This document shows, piece after piece, positions 1-9,196 of a DNA stretch of 64,000 bases (position 1 is the first letter of the stretch; every line of letters starts with the position of its first letter). The DNA lies in assembly GCF_002795845.1 (NCBI RefSeq), contig NZ_CP011797.1, forward strand, positions 2,379,501 through 2,443,500, given 5' to 3'. The notes beneath the pieces are model-generated. The model made no database searches and was not told where the DNA came from. It was given only the letters and a program-made list of their open reading frames with translations. The stretch is from Reinekea forsetii. GTDB taxonomy: Bacteria; Pseudomonadota; Gammaproteobacteria; Pseudomonadales; Natronospirillaceae. The position numbers and the translations under genes were made by a program.

Positions 1-119
1 CGTTCGCCTTCTTTTACTTTTACCTGGACAACCACGGTATCACCGGGGCCAAACGCAGGAATTACTTTGTTCATCTGTTCAGCTTCAATTTGCTGAATAA
101 TCAGATTCTTATTGCTCAT
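1..119 (-). CDS. rplS: 50S ribosomal protein L19 (partial, 3' end outside window)
   Basis: The complementary strand from 119 down to 1 encodes the N-terminal ~39 residues of L19, starting [16 protein letters not shown] and continuing through a [15 protein letters not shown] stretch typical of the family. L19 sits at the interface of the 30S and 50S subunits. The gene is cut by the window edge, so its C-terminus is not seen. It is the last gene of the classical rpsP-rimM-trmD-rplS operon and begins 3 bases after the trmD stop, so it is very probably co-transcribed and translationally coupled with trmD. The ATG at 119-117 follows a GGAGCTGA-type ribosome binding site lying inside the trmD stop region. 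Confidence 0.95.
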   Translation of the reverse strand, partial: MSNKNLIIQQIEAEQMNKVIPAFGPGDTVVVQVKVKEGE

Positions 120-122
120 GAT

Positions 123-911
123 TCAGCTCCTGATCGGTCGCGTGAGCTTTTGCTCACTTTTAAATTCATCTAAAAGAGTCAGTTGTTCTTTAGTCAACTG
201 GCGACCCTCTATTAAGTCAGGTCGTCTTTCCCATGTCCGGCCTATCGCTTGCTTGGCACGCCATCGACGAATATTTTCGTGATGACCGCTTAACAGCACA
301 TCCGGTACACCCTTGTTATCGAGCACTTCAGGCCGAGTGTAGTGTGGACAATCTAACAAACCATCGAAAAAAGAATCCTCAACTGATGACATTGCGTGAC
401 CGAGTACACCCGGGACCAGTCGACTGACCGCGTCCATAAAGGACATTGCCGCCAACTCACCACCGCTGAGTACAAAATCCCCCAGCGACCACTGTTCATC
501 AATATCGGCTTCCAGCAACCGTTCATCTATGCCTTCATAACGTCCGCAGACCAAAATCAAACGTTCATTATGAGCCAAATCTGTAACACCCTGTTGATCC
601 AGTTTCCGCCCTTGCGGTGATAAATAAATCACCTTGGTCTGCACTGCGCTGGCCGCTTTCGCTGCCGTAATTGCATCCCGCAAGGGCTGTACTTTCATCA
701 ACATTCCGGGACCACCGCCAAAAGGTCGGTCGTCCACTGTTCGGTGACGGTCAGTGGTAAAGTCACGCGGGTTCCAGCATTGAACTGAAACAACCCCCTG
801 CTTTACGGCCCGCCCCGTTACGCCGTAGTCGGTAAATGCATTAAACATCTCCGGGAACAGGGTAACGATGCCAAACTCAAGTGCTGGTTGTGAAGCACCT
901 TCTTCGATCAA
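123..911 (-). CDS. trmD: tRNA (guanine-N1)-methyltransferase
   Basis: TrmD methylates N1 of G37, next to the anticodon in tRNAs reading CUN, CCN and CGG codons, and so prevents +1 frameshifting. It is a cytosolic SPOUT (knotted) enzyme. The protein carries [11 protein letters not shown] and [10 protein letters not shown] at the N-terminus and the AdoMet-binding knot [14 protein letters not shown] in the middle. It is about 260 residues, normal for the family. No ATG lies near the expected N-terminus. In-frame TTG codons occur at 926 and 911, and I chose 911 because its TTG overlaps the rimM stop as TTGA, a typical coupling arrangement. Starting at 926 would add five residues (267 aa). Third gene of the rpsP operon. 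Confidence 0.95.
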   Translation of the reverse strand: MIEEGASQPALEFGIVTLFPEMFNAFTDYGVTGRAVKQGVVSVQCWNPRDFTTDRHRTVDDRPFGGGPGMLMKVQPLRDAITAAKAASAVQTKVIYLSPQGRKLDQQGVTDLAHNERLILVCGRYEGIDERLLEADIDEQWSLGDFVLSGGELAAMSFMDAVSRLVPGVLGHAMSSVEDSFFDGLLDCPHYTRPEVLDNKGVPDVLLSGHHENIRRWRAKQAIGRTWERRPDLIEGRQLTKEQLTLLDEFKSEQKLTRPIRS

Positions 912-1441
912 AACTCTGGATCCCAATCGACAATCACCTGACCTACACCGAGGTCAACTTCAATTACAAATTGGTCGATGTAGGGTACAAGTCGTTCGCG
1001 TCGATCAATACTCTTCGCGTCGCCTTTGATCACCAATACATCATTGCCAGAGCCTGCGCTCATTACATAATCTACTGTGCCGAGGATAACGTCGTGCGTT
1101 GTTATCACCGTTAAGCCTTCCAGTTCATACCAATAGCATTCACCTTCGGACAACTCGGGAAGACGGCTTCGAGGTACACAAATATCGGCACCCGAATATC
1201 TCTTCGCAATTTCGCGGTCATCGACCCCTTTAAAATGCGCGACCATCCCCTTGCCATGACTCCGTCCCATGTCCACTTCAATCGGAATCAGATCCTGACC
1301 CTGCTTCAGCGTCCAGTTACCATATTCCAGGATACGATCCATTGGTTCGGTAAACGAAAAGACTTTCACCCAACCCTTTACTCCGTAAACGGAGGAAACC
1401 TTTCCTAAAACGACATAATCTTCTGGTAGTAACGGTGTCAT
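908..1441 (-). CDS. rimM: Ribosome maturation factor RimM
   Basis: RimM assists late assembly of the 30S head domain and binds S19. The 177-residue product has the usual two-part structure. An N-terminal barrel begins [18 protein letters not shown], and a C-terminal PRC-barrel contains CYWYELEGL and a VLVIKGD segment with RERLVPYI near the end. The length is normal. It lies between rpsP (27-base gap) and trmD, whose TTG start overlaps the rimM stop. Start is ATG at 1441. Expression is expected to follow the rpsP operon promoter. Confidence 0.96.
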   Translation of the reverse strand: MTPLLPEDYVVLGKVSSVYGVKGWVKVFSFTEPMDRILEYGNWTLKQGQDLIPIEVDMGRSHGKGMVAHFKGVDDREIAKRYSGADICVPRSRLPELSEGECYWYELEGLTVITTHDVILGTVDYVMSAGSGNDVLVIKGDAKSIDRRERLVPYIDQFVIEVDLGVGQVIVDWDPEF

Positions 1442-1467
1442 AACGAAACCCTCTGCCTCAGCATCAC

Positions 1468-1719
1468 TCAGGCTTGGGCTTTCTTAAACTCTTTAAGCAA
1501 ATGGGCGACACGATCAGAAGCCTGTGCACCCTTGCTTACCCAATAGTCAACACGATCTAGGCTAACGCGAATGCGCTCTTCTTGACCACGGGCTACTGGG
1601 TTAAAGAAACCAACACGCTCAATAAAACGTCCATCACGGGCGTTTCGGCTGTCGGCTACAGATAGATGATAAAACGGGCGTTTCTTAGACCCGCCACGTG
1701 AAAGTCGAATGACTACCAT
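1468..1719 (-). CDS. rpsP: 30S ribosomal protein S16
   Basis: S16 is a small 30S protein needed for assembly of the 5' domain of 16S rRNA. The 83-residue product starts [25 protein letters not shown], the highly conserved S16 N-terminus, and contains the [16 protein letters not shown] motif. The ATG at 1719 is preceded by AGGAGAACGCG, a strong ribosome binding site. It is the first gene of the rpsP-rimM-trmD-rplS operon. The promoter should lie in the ~230 bases between this start and the end of ffh. Confidence 0.97.
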   Translation of the reverse strand: MVVIRLSRGGSKKRPFYHLSVADSRNARDGRFIERVGFFNPVARGQEERIRVSLDRVDYWVSKGAQASDRVAHLLKEFKKAQA

Positions 1720-1948
1720 CGCGTTCTCCTAGTTGGGCAAGCTTTAAAATCACCTGCCATTTTGGAATGTTAAAGGGGTTACCTTTATTCAGTGTCCAAA
1801 GTTTAAATTACCCGAGCAAAACTCGGAAATTAGCGCCGGCGAAGTATACGGAATACCCCCAATATTACAAGGATAACAGTGGACTGGGGCAAATAAGGCT
1901 CAGACGTGGCGCCGTGGGGGCTGTTTTTTGGCTCCGGCGTCGGGCCAT

Positions 1949-1973
1949 TAAAAAAGGCGCCCTAGGCGCCCTA
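1949..1973 (-). terminator. Rho-independent terminator of ffh
   Basis: Read on the minus strand, GGCGCC-TAG-GGCGCC forms a 6-bp GC stem followed directly by TTTTTT. It lies 16 bases after the ffh stop codon, which is the expected place for a terminator separating ffh from the downstream rpsP operon. Confidence 0.85.
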
Positions 1974-1988
1974 TTTGGATCTGCAGTC

Positions 1989-3404
1989 TTAGAACGGCGA
2001 TTTGCCGCCGCCCAGTCCGGGTGGCAGACCACCACCGGGGGCCATGCCACCCTGCCCGCCCATCATACCGCCCATGCCGCGCATCATCTTTTGCATGCCG
2101 CCTTTTTGACCGACCTTCTTAAACATCTTGGCCATCTGCTTGTGCTGCTTCAGGAGCCGGTTAACATCCTGTATTTGGGTGCCCGAGCCCATCGCGATAC
2201 GACGTTTACGCGAGCCGACTATCTTGTCGGGAAAATGGCGTTCCAACGGCGTCATCGAATCGATGATTACCCCCATCTGATGGAATTGCTTTTCGGCACC
2301 TTGGAGCTGATTGCCAGCCTTGGCCATCTGACCCATGCCCGGTAGCTTGTCCATCATGCCCGTCAAGCCGCCCATATTGCTCATCTGATCGAGCTGCTCG
2401 CGGAAATCTTGCAGGTCGAAGGCCTTACCCTTTTTAATCTTGCCAGCCAGTCGCTCGGCCTTAACCTTGTCGACCTTGCGCTCAACTTCTTCAATCAGTG
2501 ACAACACGTCACCCATATCAAGGATACGAGAGGCGATCCGATCGGGATAGAAGGCTTCCAAGGCATCGGTTTTCTCGCCCATACCGATGAATTTAATCGG
2601 CTTGCCAGTGATATGACGCACCGACAGGGCGGCACCGCCGCGCGCATCGCCATCAGCCTTAGACAGAACCACACCGGTGATCGGGATGGCATCGTTGAAG
2701 GCTTTGGCGGTGTTGGCAGCATCCTGACCGGTCATCGCATCGACGACAAACAGGGTTTCGACCGGCTCAATCGCTTTATGCAAGGCCTTAATCTCGGCCA
2801 TCATCTGCTCATCGATCGCCAAACGCCCGGCGGTGTCGACCAGTAACACATCAACGGCCTGCTTGCGGGCCGCATCGACCGCGTCCCGGACTATCCGCTC
2901 GGGCTGCTGACTGCTATCGCTGGGAAAGAACAGGGCCCCGACTTCTGCCGCCAGCGTCTCCAATTGTTGAATTGCCGCCGGACGATATATGTCGGCTGAC
3001 ACCACCATAACCTTCTTCTTTTCCCGCTCACTCAGGAATCGGGCCAACTTGGCAACGGTTGTGGTCTTACCGGCACCCTGCAGACCGGCCATCAGGATGA
3101 TCGCGGGCGGCTGTGCTTTGAGGTTCAAGACCTCGTTTTGCTCGCCCATTACATGGACCAGCTCGCTCTGAACGATCTTTAAAAACTGTTGGCCGGGGTT
3201 GAGCGCTTCGGCCACTTCCTGGCCCACCGCTCGGTCTTTCACCCGATCAATAAAGGCCTTCACCACCGGCAAGGCGACATCGGCTTCTAACAAGGCCATG
3301 CGCACTTCCCGGAGGGAGGTCTTAATATTGTCTTCGGTCAGTTTAGACTGACCGGTAATTTGCTTTAGGGTTAGGCTTAACCGTTCTGATAAACTATTAA
3401 ACAT
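1989..3404 (-). CDS. ffh: Signal recognition particle protein Ffh
   Basis: Ffh is the GTPase of the bacterial signal recognition particle. It binds 4.5S RNA and signal sequences on nascent membrane proteins and docks with FtsY. The 471-residue protein has an N domain, then the G domain with GLQGAGKTTTVAKLA (P-loop, ~residue 105), DTAGRLAID and TKADG-like SKADGDARGG. The C-terminal M domain is methionine-rich, ending in a Gly/Met/Pro tail. Start ATG at 3404. It is monocistronic, with its own terminator downstream. A ypjD-like gene is transcribed divergently from 53 bases upstream, the usual ffh neighbour in gammaproteobacteria. Confidence 0.97.
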   Translation of the reverse strand: MFNSLSERLSLTLKQITGQSKLTEDNIKTSLREVRMALLEADVALPVVKAFIDRVKDRAVGQEVAEALNPGQQFLKIVQSELVHVMGEQNEVLNLKAQPPAIILMAGLQGAGKTTTVAKLARFLSEREKKKVMVVSADIYRPAAIQQLETLAAEVGALFFPSDSSQQPERIVRDAVDAARKQAVDVLLVDTAGRLAIDEQMMAEIKALHKAIEPVETLFVVDAMTGQDAANTAKAFNDAIPITGVVLSKADGDARGGAALSVRHITGKPIKFIGMGEKTDALEAFYPDRIASRILDMGDVLSLIEEVERKVDKVKAERLAGKIKKGKAFDLQDFREQLDQMSNMGGLTGMMDKLPGMGQMAKAGNQLQGAEKQFHQMGVIIDSMTPLERHFPDKIVGSRKRRIAMGSGTQIQDVNRLLKQHKQMAKMFKKVGQKGGMQKMMRGMGGMMGGQGGMAPGGGLPPGLGGGKSPF

Positions 3405-3457
3405 GCTGGTTTCACATCTGCAATCAATCGCAATAGTATAGCAGTGCGGCTATATTC

Positions 3458-4339
3458 ATGGCTATGCTCCGCTATCAAGTGAAAAGCTGGGCGGTTAGTG
3501 GCACACTGGCTCAAATTTTTAATTTCTGGACCTTCACAGGCTTCGTTATGCTTTTATGGCTCGCAATCATCACCTACTTCATCAGCGGACTGGCGGCATT
3601 CAGCGCTTTAGTTAAACAGCGACCCATTGTCCCGTGGCTGCTTTATGGCCCAGCCCTTATTGGCTTAGCGGCGCACTCGGCGCAATTAATTTCCGAGGTT
3701 ATGGTCGCCGGGATGCTGCAAATGAGCCTGCTGAACACCATTTCCATCTGTGTTTGGATGACCATTGCGGTGATTTTGATCTCATCTTTATCCAAACCAT
3801 TGCACAACCTCTTTGTTTTCTTAATGCCGGTCGGCGCGGCCTTTTTGGTTTTAGCCCTGTTTGCACCCCATCTGGCCAGCCCCAAGACCTACACCACGGG
3901 CATGTTGGTGCATATATTTATCTCACTCTTGGCTTACAGCGTAATGATTATTGCCACGCTGCAGGCTATTCTGGTCAACATCCAAAGTAACGATCTGCAG
4001 CAGCATCGCTTAAACAATCGCATATCGCGCATCTTACCGCCGTTGCAATCTATGGAACGCTTGATGTTTGAGTGGCTAATGATCGGCTTTGTGCTTTTGA
4101 CGGCCTCGATTATCACTGGCGGCATCTATGTCGACGATATGTTGGCTCAGCATCTGATTCATAAAACGGTCTTAACCCTCATCGCTTGGGGCTTCTTTGC
4201 TATCCTTATCTTTGGTCATTTTTATCTGGGTTGGCGCGGTCGACGCGCCAGCAAGCTAATTTATGTCGGTTTCGGCTTTTTGTTGGTTGCCTTCATCGGA
4301 TCCAAATTCGTCTTGGAATATCTGCTGCACACTTTTTAA
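3458..4339 (+). CDS. ypjD: YpjD-family inner membrane protein (cytochrome c assembly-like)
   Basis: Multi-pass membrane protein of the CcsA/CcmC-like cytochrome c assembly family, related to E. coli YpjD. Shared segments are GMLVHIFISLLAYSVMIIA and HKTVLTLIAWG followed by GHFYLGWRGRRA, and about eight hydrophobic segments are visible. The conserved histidines suggest haem handling, but the function of YpjD itself is not established. The first possible start (3458) gives 293 residues. The ATG at 3548 gives 262 residues, matching the usual length, and may be the true start. Neither has a clear ribosome binding site. It is divergent from ffh, a conserved pairing. Confidence 0.85.
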   Translation: MAMLRYQVKSWAVSGTLAQIFNFWTFTGFVMLLWLAIITYFISGLAAFSALVKQRPIVPWLLYGPALIGLAAHSAQLISEVMVAGMLQMSLLNTISICVWMTIAVILISSLSKPLHNLFVFLMPVGAAFLVLALFAPHLASPKTYTTGMLVHIFISLLAYSVMIIATLQAILVNIQSNDLQQHRLNNRISRILPPLQSMERLMFEWLMIGFVLLTASIITGGIYVDDMLAQHLIHKTVLTLIAWGFFAILIFGHFYLGWRGRRASKLIYVGFGFLLVAFIGSKFVLEYLLHTF

Positions 4340-4479
4340 GCGACCCTGTTCGTTCGGTCATGCTTGCACCCTTAATTGGGTGAATCTCGACCATTTCCAG
4401 CCTATTTGTAGTGCAACGCTTGACAGTGACTCGACATACCGCTAAAAAACCTTAACTTAGTTAATGAGGCTTCTCGCTT

Positions 4480-5769
4480 TTGAACGATTTACCCTTGGGC
4501 TTGCTTTTTGGCGCACTCGCCCTGCTGTTATTGGCTTCCGCATTCTTTTCCAGTTCCGAAACCAGCATGCTGTCGCTCAACCGTTATCGCTTAAAGCATT
4601 TAGCTAATGAAGGAAATCGCTCGGCAAAACTCGCCCAGCGGCTCCTGGAAACACCGGAGCAGCTGATCAGTGTGATTCTGATCGGCAACAACTTGGTGAA
4701 TATAGCGGCCGCCACCCTGGCCACGCTGATCGCCCAGCAGTTGCTCCCGGACAATGAAAAGCTCGGCATCACCATCTCGACCATCGCGCTCACCCTCGCG
4801 GTGCTAATCTTTTCCGAGGTCACCCCTAAAACCATAGCCCAACGCCATCCAGAGCGAATCGCCTTCCCAGCGTCTTACGTTTTGCGCATGCTGTCCTGGT
4901 TACTCGCCCCGGCGGTCTGGTTTATAAATGGCATTGTGCGCATACTGTTCTGGATGTTGCGTATCGGCAAGGGTAATGAAAATGTTGAGGCCCTGTCCTC
5001 GGCAGAACTGAAGACCCTGGTCAACGAATCCGGCAGCACCTTGCCAGTACAGCGCCAGTCGATGTTGTTAGGCATATTGGAGCTGGAGAATGTTACCGTT
5101 GACGACATTATGGTGCCGCGCAACGAGGTCAATGGTATCGATATAGAGGGTAGTATTGAGCAGATCGCCGACAGCATTCGCCAGAATGGCTATACCCGCT
5201 TTCCGCTGTTCAAAGGCGATATCGACAAGGTTATCGGCATCCTACATATCCGCGATGCCGCGGAGTTCCTGTATGCCGATGCACCGACCAAGGTGATGCT
5301 CACCAAGGCCGCTAAAGATCCGTACTTTGTCCCCGAAGGCACGCCACTGCACACTCAACTGCTGAACTTCCAGAGCTTGCAGTTGCGTATGGCACTGGTA
5401 GTTGATGAATACGGCGATATTCAGGGGCTGGTCACGTTGGAAGATCTGCTGGAAGAGATAGTCGGCGAATTTACTACCGACCTAACCAACAACAGCAAGG
5501 AAATACATCCTCAGCGCGACGGCAGCTTCGTTATCGATGGCACCGCGTCAATACGGGATATCAATAAGGTTCTGCAATGGGATCTCCCGACCGATGGACC
5601 GAAAACCTTAAACGGCCTCATCCTCGAGTATATTGAGGAAATCCCCGATGCCAACCTAAGCATCAAGATAGATCGTTTTCTGATTGAAATCCTGCAAATA
5701 AAGGACAACGCGGTGACCGCCGCCCGTATTCGTTATTTAGGCAAGTTGCCGACCGAATCGGACCGATAA
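4480..5769 (+). CDS. HlyC/CorC-family transporter (DUF21 + CBS pair + CorC domain)
   Basis: A 429-residue membrane protein of the CNNM/CorC group, very close in layout to E. coli YfjD (CorB). The order is a DUF21 transmembrane domain (about residues 1-190, with FFSSSETSMLSLNRYRL and GNNLVNIAAA), two CBS domains (about 195-330, VDDIMVPRNEV and DEYGDIQGLVTLEDLLEEIVG), and a C-terminal CorC/HlyC transporter-associated domain (DGTASIRDINK). Members are linked to Mg2+/Co2+ export or resistance. The start is TTG at 4480, preceded by GAGG. It places the first membrane segment exactly where the family begins, and no better ATG exists. It follows ypjD, as in many relatives. Confidence 0.9.
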   Translation: MNDLPLGLLFGALALLLLASAFFSSSETSMLSLNRYRLKHLANEGNRSAKLAQRLLETPEQLISVILIGNNLVNIAAATLATLIAQQLLPDNEKLGITISTIALTLAVLIFSEVTPKTIAQRHPERIAFPASYVLRMLSWLLAPAVWFINGIVRILFWMLRIGKGNENVEALSSAELKTLVNESGSTLPVQRQSMLLGILELENVTVDDIMVPRNEVNGIDIEGSIEQIADSIRQNGYTRFPLFKGDIDKVIGILHIRDAAEFLYADAPTKVMLTKAAKDPYFVPEGTPLHTQLLNFQSLQLRMALVVDEYGDIQGLVTLEDLLEEIVGEFTTDLTNNSKEIHPQRDGSFVIDGTASIRDINKVLQWDLPTDGPKTLNGLILEYIEEIPDANLSIKIDRFLIEILQIKDNAVTAARIRYLGKLPTESDR

Positions 5770-5987
5770 CGGTCCAGTCAGCACCGCGCGTTGGGCAAGC
5801 GCGGCAAGCCTTATAGGACTACCATTTGTTGCGCAGATGGTTGCTATTATTCGGCCCGCCTGATTATACTCAAAGCTGTTGTATCAATAAGCAATGGGCC
5901 CTGTGCATAAGATTGCTTGAGGCCATGTCGACCTCGGCGGCACATGCCCGACAAACCCAATAAAAATAGAGAAGGAGTAGGTACTGC

Positions 5988-6596
5988 ATGATACTAAACC
6001 ATATCTGGGGCATATTTGCTCATCCCGATGAAGAGTGGGAAAGCATCCGTGCCGAACCCAATACCCTCAGCCGTCACTACTTCACCCACGCTTTGCTGCT
6101 CGCCGCCATTCCGGCCGTGTGCGGCTATATAGGGATCACCCAGGTCGGCTGGACGGTCGGTGCCAGCGATACGGTGTACCGCCTGACCACCGAAAGCGCG
6201 CTGTTTCTGTGCATCCTTTTTTACGGTGCGATGATTGTTGGCGTAATCGTCTTGGGCAAATTTATCGACTTCCTAGCGGAGACTTTTCGCGGCGATGACC
6301 ACACACCCAGGGGTATTGCCTTGGCCACCTATACTACGGCACCGCTCTTTCTCAGCGGGCTGGTAGCTCTTTACCCGGTGTTATGGCTCGATCTCATCGT
6401 CGGCTTGGTGGCCTTGGCCTATTCGGTCTACCTCTTGTACGAAGGCATTCCGATATTAATGAATATCCCCAAAGAACGAGGTTTTATCTTTGCCAGCGCC
6501 ATCGTGACCATTGGCATGGTGATGTTTGTCGCCCTGTTGGCGATAACCGTGATCATTTGGGGCATCGGCCTCGGACCCATCTATATTACCGGTTAA
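5988..6596 (+). CDS. Yip1-family membrane protein
   Basis: A 202-residue protein that starts MILNHIWGIFAHPDEEWESI, the typical N-terminus of bacterial Yip1-domain proteins (a cytosolic stretch with a PxxEW motif). Five hydrophobic segments follow between about residues 30 and 200. The role of bacterial Yip1 proteins is not known. The eukaryotic Yip1 relation to vesicle traffic says little about bacteria. A strong GAAGGAGTAG ribosome binding site precedes the ATG. The gene stands alone between the CorC-like gene and trmJ, with a terminator directly downstream. Confidence 0.8.
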   Translation: MILNHIWGIFAHPDEEWESIRAEPNTLSRHYFTHALLLAAIPAVCGYIGITQVGWTVGASDTVYRLTTESALFLCILFYGAMIVGVIVLGKFIDFLAETFRGDDHTPRGIALATYTTAPLFLSGLVALYPVLWLDLIVGLVALAYSVYLLYEGIPILMNIPKERGFIFASAIVTIGMVMFVALLAITVIIWGIGLGPIYITG

Positions 6597-6610
6597 CAGC
6601 TCAGCTATCA

Positions 6611-6643
6611 GGGTGTTCCGAGCCTGAACGGACGCCCTTTTTT
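6611..6643 (+). terminator. Rho-independent terminator after Yip1-family gene
   Basis: GGGTGTTCCG and CGGACGCCC can pair (with G-U wobbles) around a short loop and are followed by a run of six T. It starts 15 bases after the Yip1-family stop codon. Confidence 0.75.
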
Positions 6644-6704
6644 ACCCATCCTGAGACACACAGTGATAGACTCACCGGGTTTTTACTACACCGGTCCCAA
6701 TCTT

Positions 6705-7415
6705 ATGTCGCTTAATATCCGCATTGTCCTGATAAAAACCTGGCACCCCGGCAACATCGGCGCTGTGGCTCGCGCCATGAAGAATATGGGCCTTGCGCAA
6801 TTGGTGCTGGTCGACCCGGTCGACTTTCCCAGCGCGGAAGCCACCAGCCGTGCCGGCCAGGCAACCGATGTCCTGGCCAATGCTCGGGTCGTGGCCACCC
6901 TGGCGGAAGCGATCGCCGATTGCGCGCTGGTAATAGGTACCAGTGCCCGCGACCGCTCGATCCCCCTACCTGCACTCAGCGCCGAGCTGAGTGCCCAGAA
7001 GGCTGTAGCCGAACAGAGCGAGTCGCCTGTTGCTATTGTCTTTGGCCGCGAACGCATGGGGCTGCATAACGATGAAATTCAACAGTGTCATTTCCAACTC
7101 AATATTGACGCCAGTCCCGATTATCCGGTCTTGAATCTCAGCCAGGCCGTTCAGCTCGTCTGCTATGAGATTCATAAGGCCAGCCTGATCGCTCCTACAG
7201 CGGTACCGGAGGCCTATCCCTTGCACCAAGAGCTGACGCTCTTCCAAGAACACCTGGCCGGTACAGCCCACGCCATCGGCTTTATCAATGATCGCCATCC
7301 GGGCCAGGTTTTGGAACATTTGCAGTCGCTGTTCCGGCGCGCGCGCTTAACCCGCAAAGAGCTCAGCCTACTGCGTGGCTTCTTGACCGCCGTAGACAAA
7401 ACGCACAGCAAGTAG
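6705..7415 (+). CDS. trmJ: tRNA (cytidine/uridine-2'-O-)-methyltransferase TrmJ
   Basis: SPOUT-family enzyme that adds 2'-O-methyl groups at position 32 in the tRNA anticodon loop. The N-terminus NIRIVLIKTWHPGNIGAVARAMKN and the knot motifs IVFGRERMGLHNDEI and VLNLSQAVQLVCYEI are diagnostic. The C-terminal helical tail ends with RRARLTRKELSLLRGFL, as in TrmJ. I use the ATG at 6705 (236 residues) because it aligns with the family N-terminus. An earlier GTG at 6663 would add 14 unconserved residues and lies close to the upstream terminator. In many relatives trmJ lies between suhB and iscR. Neither is here. Confidence 0.92.
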   Translation: MSLNIRIVLIKTWHPGNIGAVARAMKNMGLAQLVLVDPVDFPSAEATSRAGQATDVLANARVVATLAEAIADCALVIGTSARDRSIPLPALSAELSAQKAVAEQSESPVAIVFGRERMGLHNDEIQQCHFQLNIDASPDYPVLNLSQAVQLVCYEIHKASLIAPTAVPEAYPLHQELTLFQEHLAGTAHAIGFINDRHPGQVLEHLQSLFRRARLTRKELSLLRGFLTAVDKTHSK

Positions 7416-7736
7416 CCCCCTGCCAGCGCGCCAAATCAATAGTCACCCGACAGATCCAGGGCTATTTTATAGCGTTTGCTGGGGGTCGCTGGGCCTTCTT
7501 GAGACCAGCCAGCTGCACGCTCGACTGGGGCTGGTTAGACTTTTCAATGTGGACTCAAAAGATCGCTTGCCCAGATGCCGAAAAGAGCCTATATAGCATT
7601 CCAGCATTGTGTTTTTAGTCGTCAACCCGTTCGGGTGCTGACTACTGCGGAGCCCTTGTTGCTTGATCGCGCGCCGCTGCGCGATCAAACCAGCCCTATA
7701 CTGGCGGCAGACCCCATTCATTGAAAAGGCCCTCAA
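7416..7736. other. Intergenic region with two inverted repeats
   Basis: No gene is evident in these 321 bases. At 7504-7535 ACCAGCC and GGCTGGT can pair around an 18-base loop, about 90 bases past the trmJ stop. It lacks a good T tract, so it is at best a weak terminator. At 7663-7688 there is a perfect 10-bp inverted repeat with a 6-base loop (listed separately). The region must hold the promoter for the ATP-grasp gene. Confidence 0.6.
7663..7688 (+). repeat. Perfect 10-bp inverted repeat upstream of ATP-grasp gene
   Basis: TTGATCGCGC, loop GCCGCT, GCGCGATCAA: a perfect 10-bp stem 48 bases before the GTG start of the ATP-grasp ligase gene. It has no T tract after it, so it is unlikely to be a terminator. 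It could be an operator for a dimeric regulator or an RNA structure in the 5' untranslated region. Confidence 0.6.
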
Positions 7737-9185
7737 GTGGACAAAACGCTCATCGTCGTTGATCAAGATCTGAATTTAGGTGACAACCATCCCAATGTGA
7801 TTGATTTTGATACCTATCTCAAAGAGTATCCAAAAATTAATGAACCCAATACCCGAATTATTAACCTCTGTGATACCCAAACCTATCTGAGTAAGGGCTA
7901 TTACTGTTCCTTGTTGGCTGAAGCCCGCAATCACAAGGTGTTGCCAAGCGTTAAGACCATCAACGCCTTGCGCAATGACGCGCTCAATAATGAGATGATG
8001 ATCACCTCCAAGAATGATCTCGGCGAGCTGGCCGATACGGAACTGAACCGAGCCCACTGGGTGTTTTTTGGCAAGATTGACCAGCCGGCACTGCAAAAAA
8101 TTGCCACCAAGGTGTTCAACCAATATCAGGCGCCGATCCTCAAGATACAACTGAGCGCCGAGACGGCCAGTTTGTCGGTGCACACCGAACGCGTGGCCTA
8201 TGCCGCACTGGATGAGCATGCCAGAGCGCGCTTGCTCGTGCGCCTCGATGAATTTACCAATAAGGTCTGGCGTGATGCGCGCAAGAAGCAACATCGCTGG
8301 GAAATGGCCATCCTGGTAAACCCGAATGAGAGCACGCCACCGAGTGATAAGGAGGCCATCAGTCGGTTTATTAAGGCCGCTGCCAAACAGGGTATTCACG
8401 CCCAAGCGCTGACCATCGATCAGCTGCAAAACATCAACTTCTATGATGCGCTCTTTATTCGTGAAGCCACGGCGATTGACCATTACACTTACCGCTTGGC
8501 GATCCAAGCGGAAAACAACGGTCTGGTGGTCATGGATGATGCCCAATCCATTCTGCGCTGTTGCAATAAGGTCTATTTGCACGACGCCTTCAGTTATCAA
8601 AAGGTCCCTAGCCTTATTACCGAAGTGGTCAATGAGTACAGTGCCGCCACCATGGATTTCTTGGAACAGAAGTTTGGTTACCCGCTGGTACTGAAGATGC
8701 CAGAAGGTTCTTTTTCCCGTGGAGTGTTCAAGGTCGCTAATCGCACCGAATTGAGCGCTCGGCTCCAGGAGCTCTTTGTCGACAGCGCATTAGTTTTGGC
8801 GCAGGAATATCTCTATACCGAATACGACTGGCGTATCGGCGTCCTCAACGGTCGCGCCATTTACGCCTGCCGCTATCTGATGGCCCGCAACCATTGGCAA
8901 ATCTATAATCATGTGGGTACAAAAAGCATTTCCGGTGGCTTTGATACGCTACCGACCTTCGAGGTACCCAAATCGGTGCTCGACGCCGCCCTTAAAGCCA
9001 CCCAGGTGGTCGGGAAGGGCCTGTATGGCGTGGACATCAAGGAAGTGAATCACAAGGCCTATGTGCTTGAAGTGAACGACAACCCAAGTATCGATCATAA
9101 GGTGGAAGACGCCTATCTGGGCGATGAGCTCTATATGCAAATCATGGCTGAATTCCAACGCCGCCTCGAAGCTCGCGGCCGCTAG
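7737..9185 (+). CDS. RimK-like ATP-grasp ligase with N-terminal RLAN domain
   Basis: A 482-residue predicted carboxylate-amine ligase. Residues 1 to about 150 match the RLAN type of N-terminal domain found on some RimK-like proteins. From about 190 comes an ATP-grasp domain with VLKMPEGSFSRGVFKV (nucleotide loop), YDWRIGVLNGRAIYACRY, and the metal-binding GVDIKEVN and LEVNDNPSIDHK segments near the end. ATP-grasp enzymes of this group join amino acids or peptides through acyl-phosphate intermediates. The substrate here is unknown, and it is not the ribosomal S6 modifier RimK itself. Start is GTG at 7737 with AAAGGC upstream. It lies 11 bases before a GNAT/C39-like gene, so the two are almost certainly one transcription unit. 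Confidence 0.85.
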   Translation: MDKTLIVVDQDLNLGDNHPNVIDFDTYLKEYPKINEPNTRIINLCDTQTYLSKGYYCSLLAEARNHKVLPSVKTINALRNDALNNEMMITSKNDLGELADTELNRAHWVFFGKIDQPALQKIATKVFNQYQAPILKIQLSAETASLSVHTERVAYAALDEHARARLLVRLDEFTNKVWRDARKKQHRWEMAILVNPNESTPPSDKEAISRFIKAAAKQGIHAQALTIDQLQNINFYDALFIREATAIDHYTYRLAIQAENNGLVVMDDAQSILRCCNKVYLHDAFSYQKVPSLITEVVNEYSAATMDFLEQKFGYPLVLKMPEGSFSRGVFKVANRTELSARLQELFVDSALVLAQEYLYTEYDWRIGVLNGRAIYACRYLMARNHWQIYNHVGTKSISGGFDTLPTFEVPKSVLDAALKATQVVGKGLYGVDIKEVNHKAYVLEVNDNPSIDHKVEDAYLGDELYMQIMAEFQRRLEARGR

Positions 9186-9196
9186 GCTGCAGATCG

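Noticed and set aside
1767-2345. 192-codon plus-strand open frame across the ffh 3' end
   Set aside because: It runs through the ffh terminator and antisense to the methionine-rich M domain. Its Ala/His-rich product is a codon-mirror artefact.
7776-8600. 274-codon minus-strand open frame
   Set aside because: Antisense to the ATP-grasp ligase gene. Its sequence is the mirror of conserved coding sequence.
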